A stretch of 64,000 bases of DNA, taken from NCBI RefSeq assembly GCF_900110755.1, contig NZ_FOFF01000038.1, forward strand, positions 24,684 to 88,683, given 5' to 3'. Source of the stretch: Streptomyces sp. yr375 (lineage in GTDB: Bacteria; Actinomycetota; Actinomycetes; Streptomycetales; Streptomycetaceae). Each line of letters opens with the position of its first letter. The first letter of the stretch is position 1. Position numbers and translations under genes: made by a program. This document shows, piece after piece, positions 1-8,447 of this stretch. The notes under the pieces are model-generated. The model had not been told where the DNA came from, searched no databases, and saw nothing but the letters and a program-made list of their open reading frames with translations.

Positions 1-505
1 GCGAGCTGGACTCCTCCTCGCCCTCGATCAGCAGCTTGAGGTTGACGGCCGGGGCGGTGCGGCCGGTGGCGGCGAGGTGGGCGCGGACGCCGAGGGTGTG
101 GAAGAAGACCTGGCCCTTGTCGTCGGCCGCCCCGCGCGCGTAGAGGCGGTTCTCGTGGACGACGGGCTCGAAGGGGTCGGTGTCCCAGCCGTCCTCGAGG
201 GCGGCGGGCTGCACGTCGTGGTGGCCGTAGACCAGGACGGTGGGGGCCTGCGGATCGCCGGCGGGCCACTCGGCGTAGACGGCCGGCGCTCCCGGTGTCT
301 GCCAGACCTCGACGGTCGGGAAGCCGGTCTCCTTCAGCTTGGCGGCGAGCCAGTCCGCGCTGCGCCGTACGTCGGGGGCGTGGTCGGGCTGCGCCGACAC
401 CGACGGGATGCGCAGCCACTCGGCGAGGTCGTCGAGGAAGGCCGCGCGGTGCTGCTCGATGTACGTGCGGACGGCGCTGACGGCACTGTCAACGGGATGG
501 CTCAT
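1..505 (-). CDS. M20-family dipeptidase, 3' part missing (cut by window edge)
   Basis: N-terminal 168 residues of a zinc metallopeptidase of the M20/ArgE/DapE/CNDP group, a cytoplasmic di- or aminopeptidase. Visible motifs: YGHHDVQP near residue 92 (metal-ligand His and Asp), ARGAADDKGQ near 121-130 (bridging Asp), and EGEEESSS at the window edge (catalytic and metal-binding Glu pair). The start is ATG at 505, beginning MSHPVDSAVSAV. Ten bases separate it from the stop of the upstream helicase gene adnB, so it may be the last gene of that transcript. The C-terminal dimerisation lid and last metal His lie outside the window. Exact substrate unknown. Confidence 0.9.
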   Translation of the reverse strand, partial: MSHPVDSAVSAVRTYIEQHRAAFLDDLAEWLRIPSVSAQPDHAPDVRRSADWLAAKLKETGFPTVEVWQTPGAPAVYAEWPAGDPQAPTVLVYGHHDVQPAALEDGWDTDPFEPVVHENRLYARGAADDKGQVFFHTLGVRAHLAATGRTAPAVNLKLLIEGEEESSS

Positions 506-515
506 GGTCACGAGC

Positions 516-3500
516 CTATCGGCCCGCACCGACATCCTCGCCGGGCCCTTGCGCGGGGCTTGCCTGCCCGGCCGGTCCCCCGCGGTCGCCGTCGGTGCCG
601 TCTTCCCCGGTCAACAGGCGCTCCAGCGCGGCACGATCGGGCAGACCCTCCGGTCGGACGACGTCGCCGGTGCGCACATACAGGAACGCCGCTGTGACGG
701 ATGCCACGGGCACACCCTGCTGCTCGGCCCAGGCGAGCCGGTACAGGGCGAGCTGGAGGGGGTCGGCGGTGCGGGCCCGGTGCGTCTTCCAGTCGACGAT
801 GTCGTACGTCGCGGAGTCTCCGTCGCCCTCCTTGTAGACGGCGTCGATACGGCCCCGTACGACGCGGCCGGCGAGGGCGAGCTGGAAGGGGGTCTCGACG
901 CGGTAGGGCGTGCGGTGGGCGTACTCGGTGCGCTCGAAGGCCTCCTTGAGGTCCTCCAGGTCCTGTTCGTCGGCGATCTCGGCGTCGGCGCCGGGCAGTT
1001 CGTCCGGTTCCAGCAGGGGAAGCGTCAACTCCTCGAAGCGGGCCTCCACCCATGCGTGGAACCGGGTGCCACGGCGCGCGGCCGGTTGTGGGGGGCGTGG
1101 CATGGGGCGCGCGAGGTCCTGTGCGAGACCGTCCGGGTCGGCGGCCAGGCGCAGTACCTGCGAGGCGGTCAGGGTCGTCGGCAGGGGGACGTCCGTGACG
1201 CTCCGGCGGGCGCTCAGCAGCTCTCCGGCAAGCGCGTCGAGGTCGCGGTCCCAGGAGGCGACGGTGCGGGTCTCCTCGGGGGTGAGGGGGGTTGGGCGGG
1301 GGCGACCGGGGTGCGGGCGCGCGGTGGGGGGTTCCGGGGCCGTCGCCTGGTGCGGTACGGCGGGGCGGGCACCGGTCCACTCGTCCCAGTCACCGGGGTC
1401 CTCGTCGAACGGGTCGGCCTCGCCGTAGGGAGGCTGGTCCGCGCCGTGGGGCGGACTGTCCGCGTCGTAAGGCGGCTGGTCCTCGTCGTAGGGCGGCTCG
1501 CTCTCCCCGTACGGCAGCTGGTCCTCGGCGTAGGCGGGCTCGTCCTCGTGCGGTGGTGGGGGCCAGTCCGGGTCTTCGTAGGTGTCCGGGTCATGAGTGG
1601 CGGCGGGGTGGCCGTCCTCGGGTGAGGCGAGGTCCTCCAGGTGGGCGAGGACGGTCTCGGCGGCGGCGCGGCGGCGGGCCAGGGCGGTGTCGTCCAGGGG
1701 GAGCGGCCAGACCTGGTCGGCGGTCGCCCGGTGCAGGGTGGGGTTCTCCGCGTCCTCCTCCGGTTCGTCCGCCCAGGCCTCGATCTCGCCGTGGCCGGCC
1801 GCGCAGTGGTCGTGGAGGGCCTGGAGGAAGTCGGAGGGGCCGCGGCGCTTCTTCTGGGTGGGGCCCCACCAGTGGCCGGAGCCGAGGAGCAGGGAGCGGG
1901 GGCGGGTGAAGGTGACGTAGCCGAGGCGGAGTTCCTCGGTGTGCTGGTGGTCCTTCATGGCCTCGTGGAAGGCCTTCATGCCGCGTGCGTCCCAGGAGTC
2001 GAGGTCGGGGAGCGTGTCGGTGTCGCCGCGCAGTTCGTGCGGCAGCACCTTGGCCTGCGCGGTCCACTTCTCGCGGCCCTGTGCGCTGGGGAAGGTGCCG
2101 GTGACCAGGCCGGGTACGGCGACGACGTCCCACTCCAGGCCCTTGGACTTGTGGGCGGTGAGCACCTTGACGGTGTTCTCGCCGCCGGGGAGGGCGTTGT
2201 CGAGGCCCTTCTCGTACTGGGCGGCGGTGCGCAGGAAGCCGAGGAAGGCCAGCAGGCTCGCCTCGCTCTCGCCCGCGGCGAAGGAGGCGGCGACGTCGAG
2301 GAAGTTGGACAGGGTCTCGCGGCGGCGGGCGGCCAGGGCGTGCGGGGACGCCGACAGTTCGACCTCGAGGCCGGTGACGGCCAGGACGCGGTGCAGGACG
2401 TCCATCAGGGGGTCGGCCAGGGAGCGGCGCAGGTCGCGCAGTTCGGTGGCGAGCCGCGCGAACCGCACGCGCGCGTCCGGCGAGAAGGGCAGTCCGTCGC
2501 CGCCGTCGCCCCGCGTCCCGTCGCCGCCGTACAGCGGGGACTCCAGGAACGCGTCGAGGGCGTCCGCGAGCGATATCACCTCGGACGGGTCGACGCCCTC
2601 GACGGCCTCGGCGAGGCGGCGGTCCGGGTCGTCGTCGCCGTCCCCGCGCGCGTGGCTGACGAGCAGCCGTGCCCGGCGGCCCAGGAGGGCGAGGTCGCGC
2701 GGGCCGATGCGCCAGCGCGGGCCGGTGAGCAGCCGGACCAGGGAGGCGTTGGCGCCGGGGTCCTGGAGCACCTCGCAGACGGCGACGAGGTCGGCGACCT
2801 CGGGCAGGTGCAGCAGCCCGGACAGGCCCACGACCTCGACGGGGACGTCCCGGGCGACCAGCGCGCCCTGGATCTGCGCGAAGTCGGTGGCCGTGCGGCA
2901 CAGGACGGCGATCTCACCGGGTGCCGTGCCGGTGCGCACGAGGTGGGCGACGGAGTCGGCGATCCAGTCCATCTCCTCGGCGTGGGTGGCCAGGAGGGCG
3001 CAGCGGACCACTCCGTCGCGTTCGGCGCCGGAGGCCGGGCGCAGGGCCTCCACGCCCGCGTGCATCGCGCGCAGGGGCTCGGCCATGCCGTTGGCGAGGT
3101 CCAGGAGGCGGCCGCCGCTGCGGCGGTTCTCGCTGAGCGACTGACGCCGTGCCCGGCCTCCGTCGGCCTGCGCGAAGTGGTCGGGGAAGTCGTCGAGGTT
3201 GGCGACCGAGGCGCCGCGCCAGCCGTAGATGGCCTGGCAGGGGTCGCCGACGGCGGTCACGGGGTGGCCGGTGCCGCCGCCGAACAGGCCGGCAAGGAGG
3301 ATGCGCTGCGCGACGGAGGTGTCCTGGTACTCGTCGAGGAGGACGACGCGGAACTCGTCGCGCAGGATCGGGCCGACTTCGGGGACCTGGCCGAGCTGTG
3401 CCGCCATGGCGATCTGGTCACCGAAGTCGAGCAGGTCGCGCTCGCGCTTGGCGGTCCGGTAGCGCAGCACCAGGTCGGCCAGTTCGCGGCGGGCGGCGGC

Positions 3501-4142
3501 GGTCTCGGGCACCTTGCGCAGGTCGGCGTTGGTGAGTTTGGCGCCCTCCAGGGTGCGCAGCAGCCCGGCGTCCCACGCGCGCAGTTCCTCGGGCCCAACG
3601 AGGTGTTCGGCGAGTTCGGCGTCGAGCGCGAGGAGGTCGCTGATCAGGTCGGCGAAGGAGCGGGTGAGCGACGGGTACGGGCCGGGCGCTTCGCGCAGCA
3701 CGCGCGCGGCGAGCTGGTAGCGGGTGGCGTCGGCGAGCAGGCGGGAGGTGGGCTCCAGGCCGATGCGCAGGCCGTGGTCGGTCAGGAGGCGGCCCGCGAA
3801 GGCGTGGTAGGTGGAGATCACCGGCTCGCCCGGCGGGTTGTCCGGGTCGATGACGTCGGGGTCGGTGACGCCTGCCTTGAGCAGTGCCTTGCGGACGCGC
3901 TCCGCGAGCTCTCCGGCGGCCTTGTTGGTGAAGGTCAGGCCGAGGACCTGTTCCGGGGCGACCTGCCCGGTGCCGACCAGCCACACCACGCGGGCGGCCA
4001 TCACCGTCGTCTTGCCCGACCCGGCTCCGGCCACGATCACCTGCGGGGCGGGCGGCGCGGTGATGCAGGCCGTCTGCTCCGGGGTGAAGGGGATCCCGAG
4101 GAGCTCCTTGAGCTGCTCGGGATCGCTGATACGTGCGGGCAT
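516..4142 (-). CDS. adnB: AdnB-like helicase-nuclease subunit (UvrD-type motor plus RecB-type nuclease)
   Basis: 1208 residues. Superfamily 1 helicase: Walker A AGAGSGKT (38-45), TFTNKAA motif Ia, LLDEYQDT near 268, GDPCQAIYGWRGA near 295, and late motif TAHKSKGLEWD. The C-terminal RecB-like nuclease shows GRIDAVYKEGDG then DIVDWKTHRA near 1097-1118, the metal-binding D...D-x-K pattern. In mycobacteria AdnA and AdnB form a heterodimer that resects double-strand breaks; gene order here (AdnA upstream, AdnB downstream) is the same. Between motor and nuclease, about residues 860-920, lies an acidic proline/tyrosine-rich tandem repeat (PPYD/PYGE units) absent from the core fold. ATG start. 111 bp separate it from adnA, consistent with one operon. 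Confidence 0.9.
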   Translation of the reverse strand: MPARISDPEQLKELLGIPFTPEQTACITAPPAPQVIVAGAGSGKTTVMAARVVWLVGTGQVAPEQVLGLTFTNKAAGELAERVRKALLKAGVTDPDVIDPDNPPGEPVISTYHAFAGRLLTDHGLRIGLEPTSRLLADATRYQLAARVLREAPGPYPSLTRSFADLISDLLALDAELAEHLVGPEELRAWDAGLLRTLEGAKLTNADLRKVPETAAARRELADLVLRYRTAKRERDLLDFGDQIAMAAQLGQVPEVGPILRDEFRVVLLDEYQDTSVAQRILLAGLFGGGTGHPVTAVGDPCQAIYGWRGASVANLDDFPDHFAQADGGRARRQSLSENRRSGGRLLDLANGMAEPLRAMHAGVEALRPASGAERDGVVRCALLATHAEEMDWIADSVAHLVRTGTAPGEIAVLCRTATDFAQIQGALVARDVPVEVVGLSGLLHLPEVADLVAVCEVLQDPGANASLVRLLTGPRWRIGPRDLALLGRRARLLVSHARGDGDDDPDRRLAEAVEGVDPSEVISLADALDAFLESPLYGGDGTRGDGGDGLPFSPDARVRFARLATELRDLRRSLADPLMDVLHRVLAVTGLEVELSASPHALAARRRETLSNFLDVAASFAAGESEASLLAFLGFLRTAAQYEKGLDNALPGGENTVKVLTAHKSKGLEWDVVAVPGLVTGTFPSAQGREKWTAQAKVLPHELRGDTDTLPDLDSWDARGMKAFHEAMKDHQHTEELRLGYVTFTRPRSLLLGSGHWWGPTQKKRRGPSDFLQALHDHCAAGHGEIEAWADEPEEDAENPTLHRATADQVWPLPLDDTALARRRAAAETVLAHLEDLASPEDGHPAATHDPDTYEDPDWPPPPHEDEPAYAEDQLPYGESEPPYDEDQPPYDADSPPHGADQPPYGEADPFDEDPGDWDEWTGARPAVPHQATAPEPPTARPHPGRPRPTPLTPEETRTVASWDRDLDALAGELLSARRSVTDVPLPTTLTASQVLRLAADPDGLAQDLARPMPRPPQPAARRGTRFHAWVEARFEELTLPLLEPDELPGADAEIADEQDLEDLKEAFERTEYAHRTPYRVETPFQLALAGRVVRGRIDAVYKEGDGDSATYDIVDWKTHRARTADPLQLALYRLAWAEQQGVPVASVTAAFLYVRTGDVVRPEGLPDRAALERLLTGEDGTDGDRGGPAGQASPAQGPGEDVGAGR
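1395..1530. repeat. Degenerate in-frame repeat in adnB linker
   Basis: This stretch repeats GTA-GGG(C)GGCTGGTCC/CTCG-type units. On the coding strand they read as acidic PPYDxD/PPYGE blocks (EDQPPYDADSPP, GADQPPYGEAD). The units are imperfect and about 24 bp (8 residues) long. They form a low-complexity tether between the AdnB motor and its nuclease domain. Confidence 0.7.
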
Positions 4143-4253
4143 GCTGAGAGGCTAGCGGCGGGCACTGACAGTCGGTGCCCCACCGGCCCTCGCAGGGCCT
4201 CCCATGGCGTCAGGGGTGCGAGAAGCGCGGGTCGACGCCGTCGGTGCGGCAGG

Positions 4254-7200
4254 TCACTCGACGATGTGCCGTCCCTCGGGGCGTGCGCTGCACGAGGCAC
4301 GGAAGGCGCAGTGGGTGCACTGCTGACCGGCGGTCGGGGTGAACCGCTCGTCGAGGACCTTGCCGGCCGCCGTGGCGAGCAGATCGCCGACCCACTCCCC
4401 CTCCAGCGGCTCCTGGGCCTGCACCTTGGGAAGGGCCTCTCCGCCGTCCTTCTTGGCGGCCCCCTGCCGGAGCTGGACGAGTTCGGCACCGCCCGGTGTG
4501 GGCCGTACGCCGTCGAAGGCCTCGTCGACGGCGCCCTCGCGGACGGCGAGCTGGTAGACGGCGAGCTGGGGGTGGCGCTCCATCTCGCGGGCGGTCGGCG
4601 CCTGCTTACCGGTCTTGAAGTCGACGACGTAGGCGCGGCCTTCGGCGTCGGCCTCCACGCGGTCCATCTGGCCGCGGATGCGCACCTCGTAGTCGCCCGC
4701 TTCGAGAGTGACGTCGAAGTCGTGCTCGCTGGCGACGGGGGTGCGGCCCGTGCGGTCCATCACGTGCCACTTCAGGAAGCGTTCGAGCGCGGCACGCGCG
4801 TGTGCCTTCTCCTGTGTGGACTTCCACGGGGCGTCGAAGGCGAGGGCGTTCCACACGGAGTCGAGGCGCTCCATGAGGACGTCGAGGTCGGCCGGGGTGT
4901 GCCCGGAGGCGACCTCGTCGGCGAGGACGTGCACCACGTTGCCGAAGCCCTGGGCGGCTGTGGCGGGAGCGTCGGCCTTCACCTCGCGGCCCAGGAACCA
5001 CTGGAGCGCGCAGGTGTTGGCGAGCTGGTCGAGGGCGCTGCCGGAGAGCACGACGGGCTGGTCGCGGTCGCGCAGCGGGACCTTGCTCTCGGTCGGCTCG
5101 AACATGCCCCACCAGCGGTAGGGGTGGGCTGACGGCACCAGGGGTCTGCCGTCCTCGTCGGCGAGCGCGGCCAGCCGGGCCAGGCGGCGGGCGGCGGCCT
5201 CCCGGAGGGGGGCGGAGGCGCGCGGGTCGACCGTCGTGGCGCGCAGTTCGGCGACCAGCGCGGCGACCGACAGGGGGCGGCGGGGGCGGCCCGTGACGTC
5301 CTTGGGTGGGACGCCGAGTTCGGTCAGGAAGCGGGAGGGCTGGTCGCCGTCGTCGGCGGGCGCCTTGACGGCGGTGACGACGAGGCGCTCACGCGCGCGT
5401 GTGGCGGCGACGTAGAACAGGCGGCGTTCCTCGGCGAGCAGCGCGCCCGGGGTGAGCGGCTCGGCGAGTCCGTCGCGGCCGATGCGGTCGGCCTCCAGGA
5501 GGGAGCCCCGACGCCGCAGGTCCGGCCACAGGCCCTCCTGGACGCCGGCCACGACGACCAGGCTCCATTCCAGGCCCTTGGCGCGGTGGGCGGTCATCAG
5601 GCGTACGGCGTCGGGGCGCACGGCACGCCGGGTGAGGGTGTCGGCGGCGATGTCCTCGGCCTCGATCTCGGCCAGGAAGTTCAGCGCGCCCCGGCCGCCG
5701 GTGCGCTCCTCCGCGCGCGCGGCGGTGGCGAACAGCGCGCATACGGCGTCCAGGTCCCGGTCGGCGTTGCGGCCGGCCGCGCCGCCGCGCCGGGCCGCCC
5801 GCTCCAGGCGCGTGGGCCAGGGTGTGCCGTCCCAGAGGTCCCACAGCGCCTCCTCGGCGCTCCCGCCGCGCGCGAGGCGTTCACGGGCCGCCGCCAGCAG
5901 CGCGCCGAGGCGCTGGGCGCCACGCGCGTACGTCGGGTCGTGGGTGACCAGCCGCTCCGGCTCGGCGAGGGCGCGCGCGAGCAGTTCGTCGGAGGGCGGC
6001 GGCAGCGGGTTGCCCGCGGCGCGCTCCTCCTCGCGCAGGGCGCGTCCGAGGCGGCGCAGATCGGCGGCGTCCATGCCGGCGAGGGGCGAGGCGAGGAGGG
6101 TCAGGGCGGTCTCGGTGTCGAGCCAGCAGGCGTCCGCGCCCGCGCCCTGGACCATCCCGTCCTCGGTCGCCGCGTCCTCGGCTGCCCCGCCCTGGATGGC
6201 CTCCCCCTCTGTCGTCTCGCCCTGGATGGCCTCCCCCTCGGTCGCCTCGTCCTTTGCTGCCTCGCCCTGGGTGGTCTCGCCCGCCGCCGGTGGTGCGGGG
6301 GCCGCCGCGCGTGGTGCCGCGCTCTCCGCCGAGGGGGTGGACGTCTCTGCCGTCGCCACCGCCCGTAGGGCCGTCAGCAGGGGTGCCACGGCCGGTTCGT
6401 GGCGCAGGGGGAGGTCGTCGCCGTCGATGTCCAGGGGGACGCCCGCGGCGGTGAGGGCACGGCGGACGGTCGGGATCGTCCGGGAGCCGGCGCGCACCAG
6501 GACGGCCATGTCACCCCAGGGCACGCCGTCCTCCAGGTGTGCGCGGCGCAGGATGTCGGCGACGTTGTCCAGTTCGGTGCCGGCCGTCGGGTACGTGTAG
6601 ACCTCGACGCCGCCTCCGTCGCGTGCGGCGGCCAGTTCGCGGTGGGCGCGGACCTTCTCGGCCGGCAGGCGGGTCAGGGGCATCCGCTGGGTCAGCAGCC
6701 GGGTGGCGGCCAGAAGGGTCGCGCCGGAGCGGCGGGCGGTGCGCAGGACCTCTACGGGGGCCGGGCGGCCGTCGGGGCGGGGGAAAGCCTGCGGGAAGTC
6801 CAGGATGCCGTTCACGTCGGCGCCCCGGAAGGTGTAGATCGACTGGTCGGGGTCGCCGAAGGCGACCAGGGTGCGGCCGCCGCTGGCCAGCGCGTGCAGC
6901 AGCCGCACCTGGGCCGGGTCGGTGTCCTGGTACTCGTCGACGAACACGGCGTCGTACTGCGCGGCGAGCCGCTCGGCGACCTCGGGGCGGTGGGCGAGCA
7001 GGACCGCGCGGTGGACGAGTTCCGCGTAGTCGATCACGCCGTGCAGGTCGAGCACGTCGAGGTACTCGGCGAGGAAGGCCGCCGCGGCGCGCCAGTCGGG
7101 ACGGCCGATGCGGTGGGCGAAGGCGTCCAGGGACGTGGGGTCGAGACCCAGTTCGCGGCTGCGGGCGAGCACCGCGCGGACCTCGTCGGCGAAGCCGCGG

Positions 7201-7736
7201 GTGGTGAGACAGGCGCGCAGTTCGTCCGGCCAGCGCACGTGCGCGAGGCCGAGCCGTTGCAGGTCGAGCTGGCCGGCGAGCAGCTCGCGGACGGCCACGT
7301 CCTGCTCGGGGCCGGACAGCAGCCGTAGGGGGTCCACGAACAGGTCCGCGTCCTGGTGGGCGCGGATCAGGGCGTAGCAGTACGAGTGGAAGGTGGTCGC
7401 CTGGGGTGCGCGGGCCGCGCCCATGCGATGCGCCATCCGGTCCCGCAGCTCGACGGCCGCCTTGCGGCTGAACGTGAGGACCAGGACGCGCGCGGGGTCA
7501 CCGCCCCGGGCGACCCGGGCCGCCACGGACTCGACGAGCGTGGTGGTTTTTCCGGTGCCCGGGCCTGCGAGGACGAGCAGCGGACCGGCACCGTGCTCAA
7601 CCACGGAGCGCTGTGCGGCGTCCAGCCGAGGGGGATCCACGCGGGCCGGCGGGGTACGCACCAGTCGGTGAGCGCCACGGTTCCCCTGTCGCCCCTGGGG
7701 GTGCGACAGGTGCCTGGTGGAGGAAGAGGAGCTCAC
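4254..7736 (-). CDS. adnA: AdnA-like helicase-nuclease subunit with Fe-S nuclease domain
   Basis: 1160 residues. UvrD-like motor: Walker A AGPGTGKT (57-64), VDEYQD (266-271), GDPDQSIYTFRGA (294-306), TAHRAKGLEWS. C-terminal RecB-like nuclease: RGQMDRVEADAEG and VVDFKTGKQ near 1020-1045. A Cys near 910 (TCALQWF) plus CTHCAFRASC at about 1140-1149 make the four-cysteine pattern of the AddB/AdnA iron-sulfur staple, which identifies this as the AdnA partner. Start is GTG (MSSSSSTRH). A Gly/Glu/Thr/Ala-rich insert near 460-535 contains a 30-bp DNA repeat, probably a length-variable linker. Role with AdnB: DNA end resection for recombinational repair. Confidence 0.9.
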   Translation of the reverse strand: MSSSSSTRHLSHPQGRQGNRGAHRLVRTPPARVDPPRLDAAQRSVVEHGAGPLLVLAGPGTGKTTTLVESVAARVARGGDPARVLVLTFSRKAAVELRDRMAHRMGAARAPQATTFHSYCYALIRAHQDADLFVDPLRLLSGPEQDVAVRELLAGQLDLQRLGLAHVRWPDELRACLTTRGFADEVRAVLARSRELGLDPTSLDAFAHRIGRPDWRAAAAFLAEYLDVLDLHGVIDYAELVHRAVLLAHRPEVAERLAAQYDAVFVDEYQDTDPAQVRLLHALASGGRTLVAFGDPDQSIYTFRGADVNGILDFPQAFPRPDGRPAPVEVLRTARRSGATLLAATRLLTQRMPLTRLPAEKVRAHRELAAARDGGGVEVYTYPTAGTELDNVADILRRAHLEDGVPWGDMAVLVRAGSRTIPTVRRALTAAGVPLDIDGDDLPLRHEPAVAPLLTALRAVATAETSTPSAESAAPRAAAPAPPAAGETTQGEAAKDEATEGEAIQGETTEGEAIQGGAAEDAATEDGMVQGAGADACWLDTETALTLLASPLAGMDAADLRRLGRALREEERAAGNPLPPPSDELLARALAEPERLVTHDPTYARGAQRLGALLAAARERLARGGSAEEALWDLWDGTPWPTRLERAARRGGAAGRNADRDLDAVCALFATAARAEERTGGRGALNFLAEIEAEDIAADTLTRRAVRPDAVRLMTAHRAKGLEWSLVVVAGVQEGLWPDLRRRGSLLEADRIGRDGLAEPLTPGALLAEERRLFYVAATRARERLVVTAVKAPADDGDQPSRFLTELGVPPKDVTGRPRRPLSVAALVAELRATTVDPRASAPLREAAARRLARLAALADEDGRPLVPSAHPYRWWGMFEPTESKVPLRDRDQPVVLSGSALDQLANTCALQWFLGREVKADAPATAAQGFGNVVHVLADEVASGHTPADLDVLMERLDSVWNALAFDAPWKSTQEKAHARAALERFLKWHVMDRTGRTPVASEHDFDVTLEAGDYEVRIRGQMDRVEADAEGRAYVVDFKTGKQAPTAREMERHPQLAVYQLAVREGAVDEAFDGVRPTPGGAELVQLRQGAAKKDGGEALPKVQAQEPLEGEWVGDLLATAAGKVLDERFTPTAGQQCTHCAFRASCSARPEGRHIVE
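6191..6250. repeat. Two 30-bp direct repeats inside adnA
   Basis: Two adjacent 30-bp units (6191-6220 and 6221-6250) match at 27 of 30 positions and begin CCTGGATGGCCTCCCCCTC. They lie within the acidic, Glu/Thr/Gly/Ala-rich insert of AdnA (residues about 483-519), and degenerate copies flank them. The 30-bp length keeps the reading frame, so copy number changes would only alter linker length. Confidence 0.85.
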
Positions 7737-7898
7737 GTGGTTCGCCGGTCCTGGTGGGTGTGCTGGTCGGCCGGGGACCGCTGTTTCCGCCCCGTGCCCC
7801 TCGAACGTACGTCATGCCGCCGGCGTGCCCGCTTCCGCCGGTTTCCCCCGTACGGGTCAGCGGAGGCTCCCCTCAGGCACGTCCGATGGCGGAAGCTG

Positions 7899-8285
7899 TC
7901 ATATGTGACCTTCCGCGTGTTCGCCGCCGTCCCAGCGCGCCCGCTTCATGTCGAGGCGCGGCACATGGCCCTCGGCGGCCCTGCTCGCCTGCTTCAGCGG
8001 TGTGCCCTCGGCGCGGTAGTGGTCGAGCGCCCGCAGTTCGTGTCCGGGGAGCAGCACGCCGTCCGCGCGCACGACACGCCACCACGGGACGGCTCCCCCG
8101 TAGAGGGCCATCACGCGCCCGACCTGCCGGGGGCCGCCCTCCTGGAGCCACTCGGCGACGTCCCCGTACGTCATGACCCGCCCGGGCGGGATCCGCTCCG
8201 CGACCTCGAGGACCCGCTCGGCGTACTCCGGAAGTGTGTCCGTGTACTCCGCGCGGGCGTCGTCCGGAAGGCTCTGCTCGCTCAT
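7899..8285 (-). CDS. Alkyltransferase-like protein (ATL, MGMT fold without catalytic Cys)
   Basis: 128 residues. It keeps the DNA-binding domain of O6-alkylguanine-DNA alkyltransferases: PPGRVMTYGDVAEWL, then RQVGRVMALYGGAVPWWRVVRADG. In true MGMTs the loop reads PCHR; here it is PWWR, with Trp replacing the acceptor Cys, the hallmark of ATL proteins. These bind O6-alkylguanine and hand the lesion to nucleotide excision repair without removing the alkyl group. Start ATG at 8285 (MSEQSLPDD), preceded by GGGGCGG; an in-frame ATG 9 bp upstream is an alternative. It follows adnAB in a repair-related neighbourhood and is divergent from the next gene. Confidence 0.9.
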   Translation of the reverse strand: MSEQSLPDDARAEYTDTLPEYAERVLEVAERIPPGRVMTYGDVAEWLQEGGPRQVGRVMALYGGAVPWWRVVRADGVLLPGHELRALDHYRAEGTPLKQASRAAEGHVPRLDMKRARWDGGEHAEGHI

Positions 8286-8447
8286 CCGCCCCATAGTGCC
8301 GCACGCCACCGACAATGCGACGGGCCCGCGACCCTGTGTGACCCTCGCCCCCGAGCGGCGCTTCAGGCAGACTGTGCGCCCCCGCATTTGCACCCTGATG
8401 CCCCCGTGTGTCGGTGGGGCATGCCACCATCGTGCGGGCGGTGACCG

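Noticed and set aside
1641..5132. Very long plus-strand ORF opposite the helicase genes
   Set aside because: It is antisense to AdnB/AdnA, low-complexity Gly/Ala/Val/Leu/Glu composition without motifs, an effect of high-GC codon bias on the opposite strand.
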